Origin: CAZYVU01 sp964651435
Lineage (GTDB): Bacteria; Desulfobacterota; Syntrophorhabdia; Syntrophorhabdales; CAYQXL01
DNA length: 40,309 bases
Reading direction: 5' to 3'
Assembly: GCA_964651435.1 (NCBI GenBank)
Contig: CAZYVU010000028.1
Span: 1 to 40,309, forward strand
This document shows, in pieces, positions 1 through 8,460 of the stretch. The position numbers and the translations under genes are program-made. The notes beneath the pieces are model-generated. The model did no database searches and had not been told where the DNA came from. It saw only the letters and a program-made list of their open reading frames with translations. Position 1 is the first letter of the stretch. Every line of letters begins with the position of its first letter.

Positions 1-34
1 AAGGGTCATTACTCACGAGCAGGAAAGGGTCATT
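1..34. repeat. Pair of 10-bp direct repeats at the left edge
   Basis: AAGGGTCATT occurs at 1-10 and again at 25-34, a 24-base period. Repeated GGGTCA-type motifs are typical of the ends of IS21-family elements, so this could be the remnant or edge of one lying to the left. No transposase is visible inside the window, so this is only a suggestion. A repeat upstream of a recombinase gene could also be a binding site for that recombinase. Confidence 0.4.
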
Positions 35-123
35 TCTGGCGGGCGGCGAGGTAAACAATTGTGTGATTCTATGGAGATCATGGCATGATTGTCAAGGCAA
101 TCCGGACATGATAGGGCAAAATA

Positions 124-153
124 CTGACATAGGGGGTAATTTGTCGGTATAAT
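124..153 (+). promoter_or_regulatory. Sigma-70-like promoter of the integrase gene
   Basis: CTGACA at 124-129 (five of six matches to the -35 consensus), an 18-base spacer, then a perfect TATAAT at 148-153. Transcription would start near 160. This rules against the upstream TTG codon at 156 as translation start and favours the ATG at 189. Confidence 0.55.
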
Positions 154-188
154 ATTTGAGGGAACTATATTATGTTAATGTATTTAAA

Positions 189-1439
189 ATGGTGAAGTCG
201 GTTATCGCTCAGTCTTTCAGCGACTACCTTGCCCGAACCGTGAGGGCCAGGGAAAAGTACGTACCCTATTATCTCAAGTGGGTCGGCGACTGTTATACCC
301 ACTTCGGCCGGGACCCGGTGCAGACCATAGAGCCCCACGAACGTGACGAATTCCTGAAAGCGCTTGCCAGGAACCACGAGGACTGGCAGGTGAACCAGGC
401 CGAATATGCGCTCAGGCTCTACCAGCTCTTTCTCACGAAAGGGATGGGGACGCCGTCGCCTGAACGCCGGGTCGTGCCGGAGGCGTGGAACACTTTGGAG
501 GACCGGGTCCGGGAGGCCCTGAGGCTTCGCCATCGGTCCCTCAGCACCGAAAAGACCTATGTGGCATGGCTCCGTCAGTTCGGCGTGTATTCCGGCCACA
601 AGGACCCGAAGACCCTCTGCGCCGACGACCTGAGGGACTTTCTCTCCGAGCTCGCGGTGACCAGGCGAGTGTCGGCGGCCACGCAGAACCAGGCACTGAA
701 CGCCCTGGTCTTCCTCTACCGCCATGTGCTCGACAGAGATATCGAAAATGCCATAGGGGCCGTTCGGGCTAAGCAAAGACGGCGACTCCCGGTGGTGCTC
801 ACCGAGAGGGAAGTGGCAAAGGTGTTCGACGAGATGTTGGGCCTCCACAAGCTTATGGCCCAACTCATCTATGGGTGCGGGCTGAGGCTCATGGAGGCGC
901 TGAGGCTCCGCATCAAGGATATCGATGTTGAGAAAGGTGTACTTATTGTCAGGTCGGGCAAGGGAGACAAGGACCGCAGGACAGTCATGCCGGAGGTGCT
1001 GAAGGATCCCCTTCTCGTGCACATAGCGGCGATACAGGCTCTCCACGATCAGGACCGCGAAAAGGGTATTGCCGGGGTGGAACTTCCGGGCGCGTTGGAA
1101 AGGAAGTATCTCAATGCAGGGAAGGAATGGGCCTGGTTCTGGCTATTTCCTTCACGAACCCTATCCATTGATCCGCGGTCACACACCGTGAGAAGGCACC
1201 ACGTTCATCCAGCCCTCATCCAGAAGGCATTCAAAGAGGCCGTCGGAAAAACCGGCATCACGAAACCCGCCACCCTCAACACCCTGCGCCACAGCTTCGC
1301 CACCCACCTCCTTGAGAAAGGCTACGACATCCGGACAATCCAGGAACTCCTGGGCCACAGCAGCGTCCAGACCACCATGATCTATACCCACGTAGCCTCA
1401 AGGAACATCCTCGGGGTGAGGAGCCCGCTGGACGGGTAA
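189..1439 (+). CDS. Integron-type tyrosine recombinase (IntI-like) with an extra N-terminal domain
   Basis: Site-specific DNA recombinase. The catalytic half matches integron integrases: the tract around FPSRTLSIDPRS followed by RRHHVHP is the IntI-specific insert between the Lys and the HxxR boxes, and the C-terminus ends in GVRSPLDG as IntI1 does. Visible catalytic residues are Arg in GCGLRLMEA (about residue 233), Lys in SGKGDKDR, Arg367 in TLRHSFATHLL, His in LLGHSS and Tyr399 in MIYTHV. The usual His of the HxxR box is Asn here (LNTLR), a variant seen in other tyrosine recombinases. About 416 aa, longer than IntI1 (337 aa): a SAM-like region at about 10-95 precedes the normal core-binding domain (about 105-190). 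The ATG at 189 was chosen because the promoter at 124-153 would start RNA near 160; an in-frame TTG lies at 156. A cassette array, if any, would lie to the left, outside the window. Confidence 0.85.
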   Translation: MVKSVIAQSFSDYLARTVRAREKYVPYYLKWVGDCYTHFGRDPVQTIEPHERDEFLKALARNHEDWQVNQAEYALRLYQLFLTKGMGTPSPERRVVPEAWNTLEDRVREALRLRHRSLSTEKTYVAWLRQFGVYSGHKDPKTLCADDLRDFLSELAVTRRVSAATQNQALNALVFLYRHVLDRDIENAIGAVRAKQRRRLPVVLTEREVAKVFDEMLGLHKLMAQLIYGCGLRLMEALRLRIKDIDVEKGVLIVRSGKGDKDRRTVMPEVLKDPLLVHIAAIQALHDQDREKGIAGVELPGALERKYLNAGKEWAWFWLFPSRTLSIDPRSHTVRRHHVHPALIQKAFKEAVGKTGITKPATLNTLRHSFATHLLEKGYDIRTIQELLGHSSVQTTMIYTHVASRNILGVRSPLDG

Positions 1440-1499
1440 CCCCGGCGCGGCGGCATGGCGCAGGCGATAAGGCCCATCAAGAAGAAACCGTCCTTCACC

Positions 1500-1529
1500 T
1501 TGACCCTTCCGAAGGAATGCCCGTATAAT
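1500..1529 (+). promoter_or_regulatory. Sigma-70 promoter ahead of the TtcA-like gene
   Basis: TTGACC at 1500-1505, an 18-base spacer and a perfect TATAAT at 1524-1529. The -10 lies within a small palindrome (CCCGTATAATTACGGG). Its position inside the longest possible reading frame (1455-2315) argues that translation really begins downstream, at the ATG at 1575. Confidence 0.65.
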
Positions 1530-1574
1530 TACGGGCGGCATGACATCACCTTCAAGACAAGACGGGCTTCGGTC

Positions 1575-2315
1575 ATGAGCGTCGAGAGCCACCTCTATTT
1601 CACCACCAAGAAGGTGGGGAAGGCCATCTGGGACTACGGGCTCATCCGCGGCGGCGACAGGGTAATGGTGGCCGTTTCGGGCGGCAAGGACAGCCTCTGC
1701 CTCCTGAGGATACTTAAAGAGCGCCTCAAGTTCGTGCCCATTCATTACGACATCCTGGCCGTCCACGTCGACATGGGCTTCCCGTGGGTGGATGTGGACA
1801 GGCTGCGCCGCCACTTCGAAGCCGAGTCGGTGCCCTTCGCCATCGTTCAACCGCCGGAGGCCTGGGCCGGGGACGACGCGCCTCTGCACTGCTTCTGGTG
1901 CAGTTGGAACCGCAGGAAGGCCCTCTTCCGCCTCGCCCACGAGGAGAGGTTCAATCGCATCGCCCTTGCCCACCACATGGACGACATCATAGAGACGATG
2001 CTTCTTAACCTCTTTTTCCAGGGGGAGATCGGCACCATGACGCCGTTCCAAGAGATGTTCGGGGGTGAGTTGGCCCTCATACGACCCCTGGCCTATGTCG
2101 AGGAGAAGGAACTCCTCAGGCTCGCCGGCGAGCTCGGCATGCCCGTCACCACATCGGAATGCCCGCGAAGCGACCTGTCCAAGCGCAGGCTCGTGAAGGG
2201 CATCATCGACGAGATGAAGAGGCACAACAGGCACGTCAAGAAGAACATCTTCCGAAGCCTCACACGGGTCCGCGAGGAGTATCTGCTGCAACCGAAAGAG
2301 CAAGGTAAGCCGTGA
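1575..2315 (+). CDS. TtcA-family tRNA thiolation protein (PP-loop ATPase)
   Basis: Likely tRNA 2-thiocytidine synthetase or a close relative: it activates a tRNA base with ATP and inserts sulfur, using an Fe-S cluster in the TtcA family. The PP-loop SGGKDS sits near residue 36, a CxxC pair (CFWCSWNRR) in the middle and a further Cys in SECPRSDLSKRR, the expected three-Cys set. HHMDDIIETMLLN is the conserved second family motif. The frame is open back to an ATG at 1455, but the strong promoter at 1500-1529 and the family's usual N-terminus (a short lead into KVGKAIWDYGLI) favour the ATG at 1575, giving 246 aa. No clear ribosome binding site precedes it. The stop overlaps the GTG start of the next gene by four bases, so the two are cotranscribed. 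The exact substrate (C32 or another position) cannot be told. Confidence 0.8.
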   Translation: MSVESHLYFTTKKVGKAIWDYGLIRGGDRVMVAVSGGKDSLCLLRILKERLKFVPIHYDILAVHVDMGFPWVDVDRLRRHFEAESVPFAIVQPPEAWAGDDAPLHCFWCSWNRRKALFRLAHEERFNRIALAHHMDDIIETMLLNLFFQGEIGTMTPFQEMFGGELALIRPLAYVEEKELLRLAGELGMPVTTSECPRSDLSKRRLVKGIIDEMKRHNRHVKKNIFRSLTRVREEYLLQPKEQGKP

Positions 2316-3166
2316 CAAAGGATGTGTTTCGGGGCTTTGCCATCTTTCACTACGGAGAGGTCACATCGCCGGAGGCCCTCCTCGACGGTTTTCTGAGGGC
2401 GGAAGCACTTCCGGGGACAGGACGGGGGGCCATAAAAATCCTCAAGGTAAACGGGCAGGCGCTTGTCTGCAGAAAGTATCTCCACGGAGGCATCTTTCGG
2501 AAAATTACAGTCGATGCCTACCTGACCGCCCGGCGGGCGGTTCGCGAAATGGACATTCTAAGGTTACTGAAGCAACAAGGCGTCAACGTCGTCCGCCCCC
2601 TCTGCGCCATGGCGACGTGCACTCTTCCCTTCAAAAGGCTCTTTCTCATCACCCTGTTCGAGGAAGGTGCGCGGGACCTCGTGGAGTCCGCCCGGAAGGC
2701 AGGCAGAACGGAGCGCCTCAGGCTTGCCCGGGCCCTTGCCCACCTTGTCTGGTCCATGTTGTCCCAGGGAGTTTACCATCCCGACCTTCACCTGAGGAAC
2801 GTCCTTGTCGCCGGGGACGGCGCCCTTGTGCTCCTTGATTTCGACAAGGCCAAGGTGAGGCCGATCGGGCCCAAAGAGGTGCTCCGCCTCGTCTGGAGGC
2901 TTTACCGCTACACAGAGAAGCTACGAGGTGCGGGGATACTGGCAGTTTCGCCTGAGGAACGGATGGTCTTTCTGAGGGTGCTCTCAAGGCTTTCGGGGTT
3001 CCCCATCGCCGACGAGGCGGAAAAAGGCCTTCAGGGCAAGCGCAGGGCCTTTAGGGCGGGCTGGTTTTTTGAATCGCTTCTCTACGGCCGCGCCTCCCCC
3101 AACGCCGGTGGACCCAGAACCACTCTTCGGGACGGTGGCGGATCAGGGACTCGAGAAACGCGTTGA
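2312..3166 (+). CDS. Kdo kinase / lipopolysaccharide kinase-like protein
   Basis: Protein-kinase-fold enzyme of the LPS kinase group (KdkA / WaaP / InaA-like). It would phosphorylate Kdo or an inner-core sugar of lipopolysaccharide in the cytoplasm. The catalytic loop HPDLHLRNVLV (about 155-165) has the Asp and Asn expected for HxDLxxxN, and LLDFDKAK just after it is the DFD metal-binding motif. The gene starts with GTG inside the stop of the TtcA-like gene. The last roughly 25 residues (rich in Gly, Thr and Arg) are read across the 3' end of the convergent acyltransferase gene and look like a run-through tail, so the functional end may be near the LLYGRAS segment. The following LpxL-like gene fits an LPS role. 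Confidence 0.72.
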   Translation: MTKDVFRGFAIFHYGEVTSPEALLDGFLRAEALPGTGRGAIKILKVNGQALVCRKYLHGGIFRKITVDAYLTARRAVREMDILRLLKQQGVNVVRPLCAMATCTLPFKRLFLITLFEEGARDLVESARKAGRTERLRLARALAHLVWSMLSQGVYHPDLHLRNVLVAGDGALVLLDFDKAKVRPIGPKEVLRLVWRLYRYTEKLRGAGILAVSPEERMVFLRVLSRLSGFPIADEAEKGLQGKRRAFRAGWFFESLLYGRASPNAGGPRTTLRDGGGSGTRETR

Positions 3167-3965
3167 TTTTGCGTGTGTTGGCGTAGATCAGATCCTGCAG
3201 GTCGCCGTCACGGTCCATCGGTATTGGCTTCGAAAGCACCACGTCATAGCGCAGAAAGCCCCGGCGCTCCATATGAACGGGCATGACGGGCGCGCCCGTT
3301 TTCATGGCTATGGCGACTATGCCCTTGCTTGTCATGGCCTTTTCGCCGAACAATTCCACGGCGATCCCCCGGGACCGCTTCTCCCGCTGATCGGCCAAGA
3401 GGGCGACGATCTTGCCGTCCCTCAGAAACCTCATCACATCGCGGGCCGTCTCGGCGTTTGGGATGATCTGAAGTCCCGTCGATCCCCGCAGGCGGTTGAG
3501 ATAATCGTTGAGGAGCCTGTGACGCTTCAGCGGCCGCGCAAGCACCACAACCTCCCGCTGAACAAGCACGCCTATGGTGCCCATGATCTCCCAGTTGGCG
3601 TAATGAAAAGCGAGGCCAAGGACCCCCTTGCCCTCTTTCAGTATCTCCCTGACGTTGTCCGGATCCTTAATGCCGAAGCGCTCCCCGTATCGCTCCAAGG
3701 GCAGATAGGGGAGCACCAGGAGTTCCATGAAGTTGGTGCCCAGGTTGGCAAAAAATTGCCTGGCTATCTCCTCCCGGCGCTTTTCCGGGAGCTCGGGAAA
3801 AACCCTGGCCAGATTGGATAGGGCAACCTTCCGCCTTTCCGAGAGAATGCGGAAGGCCATGGTGCCCAGAAAGGCGCCTATGGCTCCTTTCAGCCGGTCC
3901 GGCAGAACCCTTAGAACAGACCGGAGGGTCTCAACAAGGCCGATGAGAAAAAGATCGAGCAGCAC
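3051..3965 (-). CDS. Kdo2-lipid A acyltransferase family protein (LpxL/HtrB-like)
   Basis: Membrane-associated acyltransferase that adds a secondary acyl chain to lipid A or a related lipid. The first 35 residues hold one hydrophobic segment. The catalytic HxxxxE motif is visible as HYANWE (about residue 121), and WFWVHRRWGRRG near the C-terminus is the family's closing signature. 304 aa is normal for the family. It is the last gene of the surE-to-lpxL run, two bases after the Trm112-like gene. Its 3' end overlaps the convergent Kdo-kinase-like gene by 116 bases. The acyl chain and precise acceptor cannot be inferred. Confidence 0.82.
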   Translation of the reverse strand: MLLDLFLIGLVETLRSVLRVLPDRLKGAIGAFLGTMAFRILSERRKVALSNLARVFPELPEKRREEIARQFFANLGTNFMELLVLPYLPLERYGERFGIKDPDNVREILKEGKGVLGLAFHYANWEIMGTIGVLVQREVVVLARPLKRHRLLNDYLNRLRGSTGLQIIPNAETARDVMRFLRDGKIVALLADQREKRSRGIAVELFGEKAMTSKGIVAIAMKTGAPVMPVHMERRGFLRYDVVLSKPIPMDRDGDLQDLIYANTRKINAFLESLIRHRPEEWFWVHRRWGRRGRREAIQKTSPP

Positions 3966-3967
3966 AT

Positions 3968-4150
3968 TTACCGGCCCGGAGGCTCGATAGGCAAGGCCTC
4001 ATCAATGAGCATGATGGGGATATCATCACGTATCGGGTAGATGACCTTGCAGGAGGGGCAGATCAGGCCGTCCCCCGCCTCGCTCAGCACGATATCGCCC
4101 TTACATTTGGGACAGCAGAGAATATCCAGGAGCTCCTTCTTGACTGCCAT
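3968..4150 (-). CDS. Trm112-family small zinc-binding protein
   Basis: A 60-residue protein with CCPKCKGDI near the N-terminus and CPSCKVIYPIRDDIPIML in the C-terminal half: two CxxC pairs that would bind one zinc, plus the YPIRDDIPIML signature of the bacterial YcaR/Trm112 family. In eukaryotes and archaea Trm112 is an activating partner of methyltransferases; the bacterial role is less clear. It sits 14 bases after rpsA and two bases before the LpxL-like gene, a placement also seen for ycaR close to lipid A genes in other bacteria. Confidence 0.88.
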   Translation of the reverse strand: MAVKKELLDILCCPKCKGDIVLSEAGDGLICPSCKVIYPIRDDIPIMLIDEALPIEPPGR

Positions 4151-4164
4151 TAACGGTGCCCTCG

Positions 4165-5898
4165 TTAGTCCGTTTCCGCTGATTCGTCTTCCGCCGCCTG
4201 TGCCCTCATGGCAGGCTCAAGGATGTCGCCGAGAGTCGAGAAGGTTGTGTCCTGATTCGTAAACGATTCAACGGTCCTTTTTTCGTCACGTTTCTTCAGG
4301 GCCTTAATGCTCAGGCCTATTCTCCGCTCCTTCTCGTCGATGTTGAGAATGACTATCTGAATGAGATCATCGAGCTTGAAAATCTCACTCGGGTGCCTGC
4401 CCTGCGTATCATCCATCTCGGAGATATGGACCAAACCTTCCACGCCTTCATCTATTTCGACGAAAACACCAAAATCCGTAATGCTTGTAACGTAACCTTC
4501 GACGACGTCATTGACGGCATATTTTCCTGCAACACCTTTCCAGGGATCGTCCTGCATCCGCTTGACGCTCAAGGAAAACTTCTTTTGATCCTTATCGACG
4601 TTGAGGACCTTCGCGTCCACAGTGGCACCTTTCTTGAATATCTCACTGATGGGCCGCTTCCGCCTCGACCAGGAGATCTCCGACATATGCACAAGCCCGT
4701 CTATGCCATCCCCGATGCCCAGGAACATGCCAAAGTCGGTAAAATTCTTGACTCTGCCCTTGACCACCGAACCTGGAGGCGTCTTTGATTCAAGCTCGTC
4801 CCAAGGGTCGGGCAGGAGCTGCCTCAAGCCCAGGGATATCCTTTTCTTTTCCTTGTCCAGGTCGAGGATCATTACCTCTATCCAGTCTCCTTTGCGTGCC
4901 ACCTTGCCGGGGTTCCTGAGCCGCCTGTCCCAGCTCATTTCGCTGACGTGCAGAAGACCTTCGACCCCCTGCTCCAGCTCCACAAAGGCGCCGTACTCGA
5001 CAACGCCGACAATCTTGCCTCGTGCCTTTCCACCGACCGGATATTTCTCCTCGATGTTAATCCACGGATCGGGCTTCAGGTCTCTTATTGTCACCGATAT
5101 TTTTTCTTTTTCGAAGTCGATCTCTTTGATCTTTACCTTGACCTCGTCGCCCACCCGGACGTATTCCTTCGGGTGGGTAATCCTGCCCCACGTGATATCG
5201 TTCATATGAAGAAAACCGTCGACACCGCCCAAATCAACGAAGGCGCCGAAATCGGTCACATTTCTCACCAATCCGTACAGGACCTGGCCGTCCTTTACGG
5301 TTTTCCAAAACTCCACCCTCTTCTTTTCCCGCTCTTCCTCGATGAGAACCCGCCGCGAAACGACAACGTTCCCCTTTCTCTGGTTAACCTTGATGGCCCG
5401 GAACTTCAGGTGCCGGCCCACAAATGAAGCCGCGTTTTTGACGGGCTTGGAATCCACCTGCGAGATGGGAAGAAAGGCCCTCACACCGGACAGATCTACC
5501 ATGAAGCCGCCCTTTACCTCTGAAACGATGTCACCATCTATCGCATCACCTTCTTCGAAGGACTTGTTTATCTTTTGCCAGGTTCTGATGGCATCGGCCT
5601 TTTGCTTGGAGAGAAGCAGCAAACCGAACTCCTTCTCCCGGCCCACGATCATCACCTCAACCTCGTCGCCGACGTTCACTTCCGGAGGGGTCTGCCTGGT
5701 ACCGAACTCCGACAGAGGCACCTTGCCTTCCGATTTGAGCCCTACGTCAACAATCACCGTGTCGCCGCCGACTTCAATTACCCTTCCCTTCAGTACCTTG
5801 TCGCCTTCCTGCAGGCTCTTCATTGTCGTTTCATAGAGGGCGGTCATCTCTTCCTGAGAGTTTTCTCTTGCCGCTGTTGTATCAGCCGTTTCTACCAT
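4165..5898 (-). CDS. rpsA: 30S ribosomal protein S1
   Basis: RNA-binding protein of the small ribosomal subunit that helps mRNA docking. Six S1 (OB-fold) repeats can be read, starting at about residues 33, 117, 203, 288, 375 and 462. The last four carry the typical DFGAFV / GLLHVSE-type signatures, while the first two are more divergent, as expected for the ribosome-binding repeats. Length (577 aa) is close to E. coli S1 (557 aa). A good Shine-Dalgarno (AGGGGGAA) precedes the ATG. It is ten bases downstream of ispH; cmk-ispH-rpsA neighbourhood is known in Firmicutes and deltaproteobacteria. Confidence 0.97.
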   Translation of the reverse strand: MVETADTTAARENSQEEMTALYETTMKSLQEGDKVLKGRVIEVGGDTVIVDVGLKSEGKVPLSEFGTRQTPPEVNVGDEVEVMIVGREKEFGLLLLSKQKADAIRTWQKINKSFEEGDAIDGDIVSEVKGGFMVDLSGVRAFLPISQVDSKPVKNAASFVGRHLKFRAIKVNQRKGNVVVSRRVLIEEEREKKRVEFWKTVKDGQVLYGLVRNVTDFGAFVDLGGVDGFLHMNDITWGRITHPKEYVRVGDEVKVKIKEIDFEKEKISVTIRDLKPDPWINIEEKYPVGGKARGKIVGVVEYGAFVELEQGVEGLLHVSEMSWDRRLRNPGKVARKGDWIEVMILDLDKEKKRISLGLRQLLPDPWDELESKTPPGSVVKGRVKNFTDFGMFLGIGDGIDGLVHMSEISWSRRKRPISEIFKKGATVDAKVLNVDKDQKKFSLSVKRMQDDPWKGVAGKYAVNDVVEGYVTSITDFGVFVEIDEGVEGLVHISEMDDTQGRHPSEIFKLDDLIQIVILNIDEKERRIGLSIKALKKRDEKRTVESFTNQDTTFSTLGDILEPAMRAQAAEDESAETD

Positions 5899-5907
5899 CT
5901 GTTCCCC

Positions 5908-6729
5908 CTAAAAATTTTTTACGTACCTTTCCACCAGGTCTATTATGAAATCGGGGGTTGATGCCCCCCCGGTAATGCCAATCTGTTGAACCCCCCTGAA
6001 CCACCGAGGATCGATGTCCTCCTCTGTTTCTATGTGGTATGTCCGGTTTTGGGCCTTTCTTACAGTATTGTAGAGCTTTGTTGTGTTAGAACTATTTTTG
6101 CCTCCAACGACGAGCATGACGTCCACCTTGCCGGCCAGCGCAACAGCGTCACGCTGACGAACGGCGGTGCTTTCGCAGATGGTATTATAAACCCGCAACT
6201 CGTCAACCCCGTCAACGAGTCCGTTCACAACAGACAGAAACGTATCCTTGTCGAGCGTGGTCTGACTGACCACACCGACCTTCTTGGACTGGACGGGGTG
6301 AGGAGTTTGCAATACCATACCATCATTATCAATATAACTCAACACACTTTTGACCTCGGGATGGTCCTCGTCGCCGACGATGACAACGGCATACCCATTC
6401 TTGCGCAAATAGATGGCCCGCTGCCGAACCCTTTTTACGAAAGGACAGGTGGCATCGATAATCCTCAGGCCCCGGCTCTTGATATACGACTCCTCTTCCT
6501 TCTTCACCCCGTGCGTTCTCAAGACGACGACACCTTCCGGGACAAGCGTCGCATCCTCGATGGGGGAAACACCCTTTTCTTTAAGAAGCGCGACCATTTG
6601 GGGGTTGTGAATGATGGGACCGAGGGTGTAGACCTTCCCTCCGCTCCTCTCCACCTCCCGGAGGACCATATTGACTGCCCTCCTGACTCCGAAGCAGAAG
6701 CCCCTGTTCTCGGCTTTCAGCACATTCAT
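5908..6729 (-). CDS. ispH: 4-hydroxy-3-methylbut-2-enyl diphosphate reductase (IspH/LytB)
   Basis: Last enzyme of the MEP isoprenoid pathway: reduces HMBPP to isopentenyl and dimethylallyl diphosphate with a [4Fe-4S] cluster. The three cluster cysteines are visible in AENRGFCFGVRRAV (about residue 12), DATCPFVKRV (about 95) and YNTICESTAVRQ (about 190). GGKNSSNTTKLY and GITGGASTPDFII are the other family blocks, the latter with the conserved TP(D) end. 273 aa is the usual short bacterial form. The start overlaps the cmk stop by four bases. Confidence 0.97.
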   Translation of the reverse strand: MNVLKAENRGFCFGVRRAVNMVLREVERSGGKVYTLGPIIHNPQMVALLKEKGVSPIEDATLVPEGVVVLRTHGVKKEEESYIKSRGLRIIDATCPFVKRVRQRAIYLRKNGYAVVIVGDEDHPEVKSVLSYIDNDGMVLQTPHPVQSKKVGVVSQTTLDKDTFLSVVNGLVDGVDELRVYNTICESTAVRQRDAVALAGKVDVMLVVGGKNSSNTTKLYNTVRKAQNRTYHIETEEDIDPRWFRGVQQIGITGGASTPDFIIDLVERYVKNF

Positions 6730-7397
6730 GGGATGTCTCCTGTTACGATGGACCGCACATGGTCGAGGAGTGTCCGCACGACACCTTCAAGATCCATTCC
6801 TGTCGTGTCTACGTAAATGGCCCCCGGGGGAACGATAAGGGGTGCCACCTCCCGGGCCGCATCGTTGCGGTCCCTTTCTTCCATGGCCTTGATGATGTCA
6901 GGCAACGGCTCCGGAGTGCCCCGATCGATGAGCTCTTGGAAGCGCCTCTTGCCCCGCTCCTCCAACCCGGCATCGAGATAGAATTTTATCTCTGCGTCGG
7001 GAAAGACGACGCTGCCCGTATCCCTTCCCTCGAGCACCATGCCGCCCCATCGGCCCATGTCCCTCTGAAGCCCCGTCAGATAGGCCCTTACCTTGCCGTC
7101 ACGAGAAAGGTCCGAGGCCACCTTCGAGACTCGCGAATCGCGAATTGCCTGGGAAATCTCCTCTCCGTTCAGAAAAACCCTCGTTTCCGTGCCAAACTGG
7201 AAGGCAAGCGCCAGATCCTCCAGAAGGGCCTCGACAGACGTCCCATCCTTTCTCCTGAGATATGCAAAGGCAACGCCCCGATACATGGCGCCTGTATCCA
7301 TATAGGCATAGCTCAAGGCTGCGGCCAGCCTGCGGGCCACTGTGCTCTTGCCCGCCCCGCTCGGCCCGTCAACCGTTATGATCGGATGCTTCCTCAT
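6726..7397 (-). CDS. cmk: Cytidylate kinase
   Basis: Phosphorylates CMP and dCMP using ATP. The P-loop GPSGAGKSTVARRLA is at about 11-25, followed by YMDTGAMYRGVAF, the CMP-binding Asp/Thr block, and LEGRDTGSVVFPDAEIKFYLDA, the NMP-lid/active-site segment with the conserved Arg-Asp. The C-terminal IYVDTTGMDLEGVV closes the domain. 223 aa is standard. Its 5' end overlaps the end of hisC by 29 bases in another frame, and its stop overlaps the ispH start, so translation is probably coupled. Confidence 0.96.
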   Translation of the reverse strand: MRKHPIITVDGPSGAGKSTVARRLAAALSYAYMDTGAMYRGVAFAYLRRKDGTSVEALLEDLALAFQFGTETRVFLNGEEISQAIRDSRVSKVASDLSRDGKVRAYLTGLQRDMGRWGGMVLEGRDTGSVVFPDAEIKFYLDAGLEERGKRRFQELIDRGTPEPLPDIIKAMEERDRNDAAREVAPLIVPPGAIYVDTTGMDLEGVVRTLLDHVRSIVTGDIP

Positions 7398-8460
7398 TGA
7401 GTATCCTCTCCAAGAGCCCTACAAACCGCCTGTTCTCCTCTTCCTTGCCGATCGTTACCCTCACGTACTCGGGCAGCCCATAAGCACCCATCCAGCGTAT
7501 GACCATTTTCTGTTCAAAAAGCCTCCTGGTCACCGCCTCGGCCCTGTGGCCCACGAAAATGAGGACAAAGTTCGCCTCCGAGCGCACGTAGCTTACGTGC
7601 AGACGGTCAAGGGCATCGTAAAGAAAGAGCTTTGCCTTGCTGTTGTTCTTTAGGATAGCGTTAAGATAATCCTGATCAGTCAGGGCGGCCTGGGCGGCCA
7701 CCAAAGCCATCGTATTGACGCTGAAGGGCTGCTTCGTTCTTTCCACAAAGGGCACCAGAGAGGCACCCCCGATACCGTATCCGATCCTCAGTCCGGCGAG
7801 GCCGTAGGCCTTGGAGAATGTTCGAAGCATAAAGACGGGATGTTCGTCCACCATCGAAAGGGTCTGGGGAAAGGCCTCATTTTCCGCAAACTCCGCGTAC
7901 GCCTCGTCGACGACAATGAGCACCTCCGGCGGCACCTTTTTGAGGAACGCCACAAAGGCATCGTGCTCAAACATGGTTCCCGTGGGATTGAGCGGGTTGT
8001 TCAGAAAGACGATCCTGGTTTCTCCGTCTATCGCCTCCGCCACGAGGTCGAGGTCTACCTTGAGATCTTTTGTGGGGACTTTGACCGTTTCGTATCCGTA
8101 AATCTTGGCGGCGATTGAATAGAAGGCAAACGAAGGATCGGATATGACAATCTTGCTGTCCGCCTCCGTCTTCATGGCGCGCATCGCCATCTCGATGAGC
8201 TCATTGGATCCGTTTCCGATAACGACCTGCTCAGGCTTAACGGAATATTTCTCGGCGAGCCTCGTCTTCAGCTCAAATTCTCCCCCGGGGTACCTGTTGA
8301 CATAGAGAAGAATATCCATAAGGCTCGTAAGCACCTTTTGCGAGGGCGGAAAGGCGTTTTCGTTTGACGAAAGACGGACCCACCCCTCCTCAAAACCGTA
8401 CAACTGCGCCTTTGGATAAAAGGGGATTTCCTTGATGCAGTCATCTATGGTTAGTTTCAT
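7369..8460 (-). CDS. hisC: Histidinol-phosphate aminotransferase
   Basis: PLP-dependent aminotransferase that makes histidinol phosphate from imidazole-acetol phosphate and glutamate. Family marks: LSSNENAFPPSQKV near the N-terminus, GNGSNELIEMAMRA, NNPLNPTG (PLP/carboxylate contact), VVDEAYAEFAE and the Schiff-base Lys in RTFSKAYGLAGLRIGYG (about residue 215). No other his genes are in the window except the adjacent PHP gene, which could supply the next step. Some members of this family also act on aromatic amino acids, so a broader role cannot be excluded. The start overlaps the PHP stop by four bases. Confidence 0.92.
   Translation of the reverse strand: MKLTIDDCIKEIPFYPKAQLYGFEEGWVRLSSNENAFPPSQKVLTSLMDILLYVNRYPGGEFELKTRLAEKYSVKPEQVVIGNGSNELIEMAMRAMKTEADSKIVISDPSFAFYSIAAKIYGYETVKVPTKDLKVDLDLVAEAIDGETRIVFLNNPLNPTGTMFEHDAFVAFLKKVPPEVLIVVDEAYAEFAENEAFPQTLSMVDEHPVFMLRTFSKAYGLAGLRIGYGIGGASLVPFVERTKQPFSVNTMALVAAQAALTDQDYLNAILKNNSKAKLFLYDALDRLHVSYVRSEANFVLIFVGHRAEAVTRRLFEQKMVIRWMGAYGLPEYVRVTIGKEEENRRFVGLLERILNEEASDHNG

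Noticed and set aside
1..155. attI site of an integron
   Set aside because: No GTTRRRY core site could be found in the short stretch available; the site may lie outside the window.
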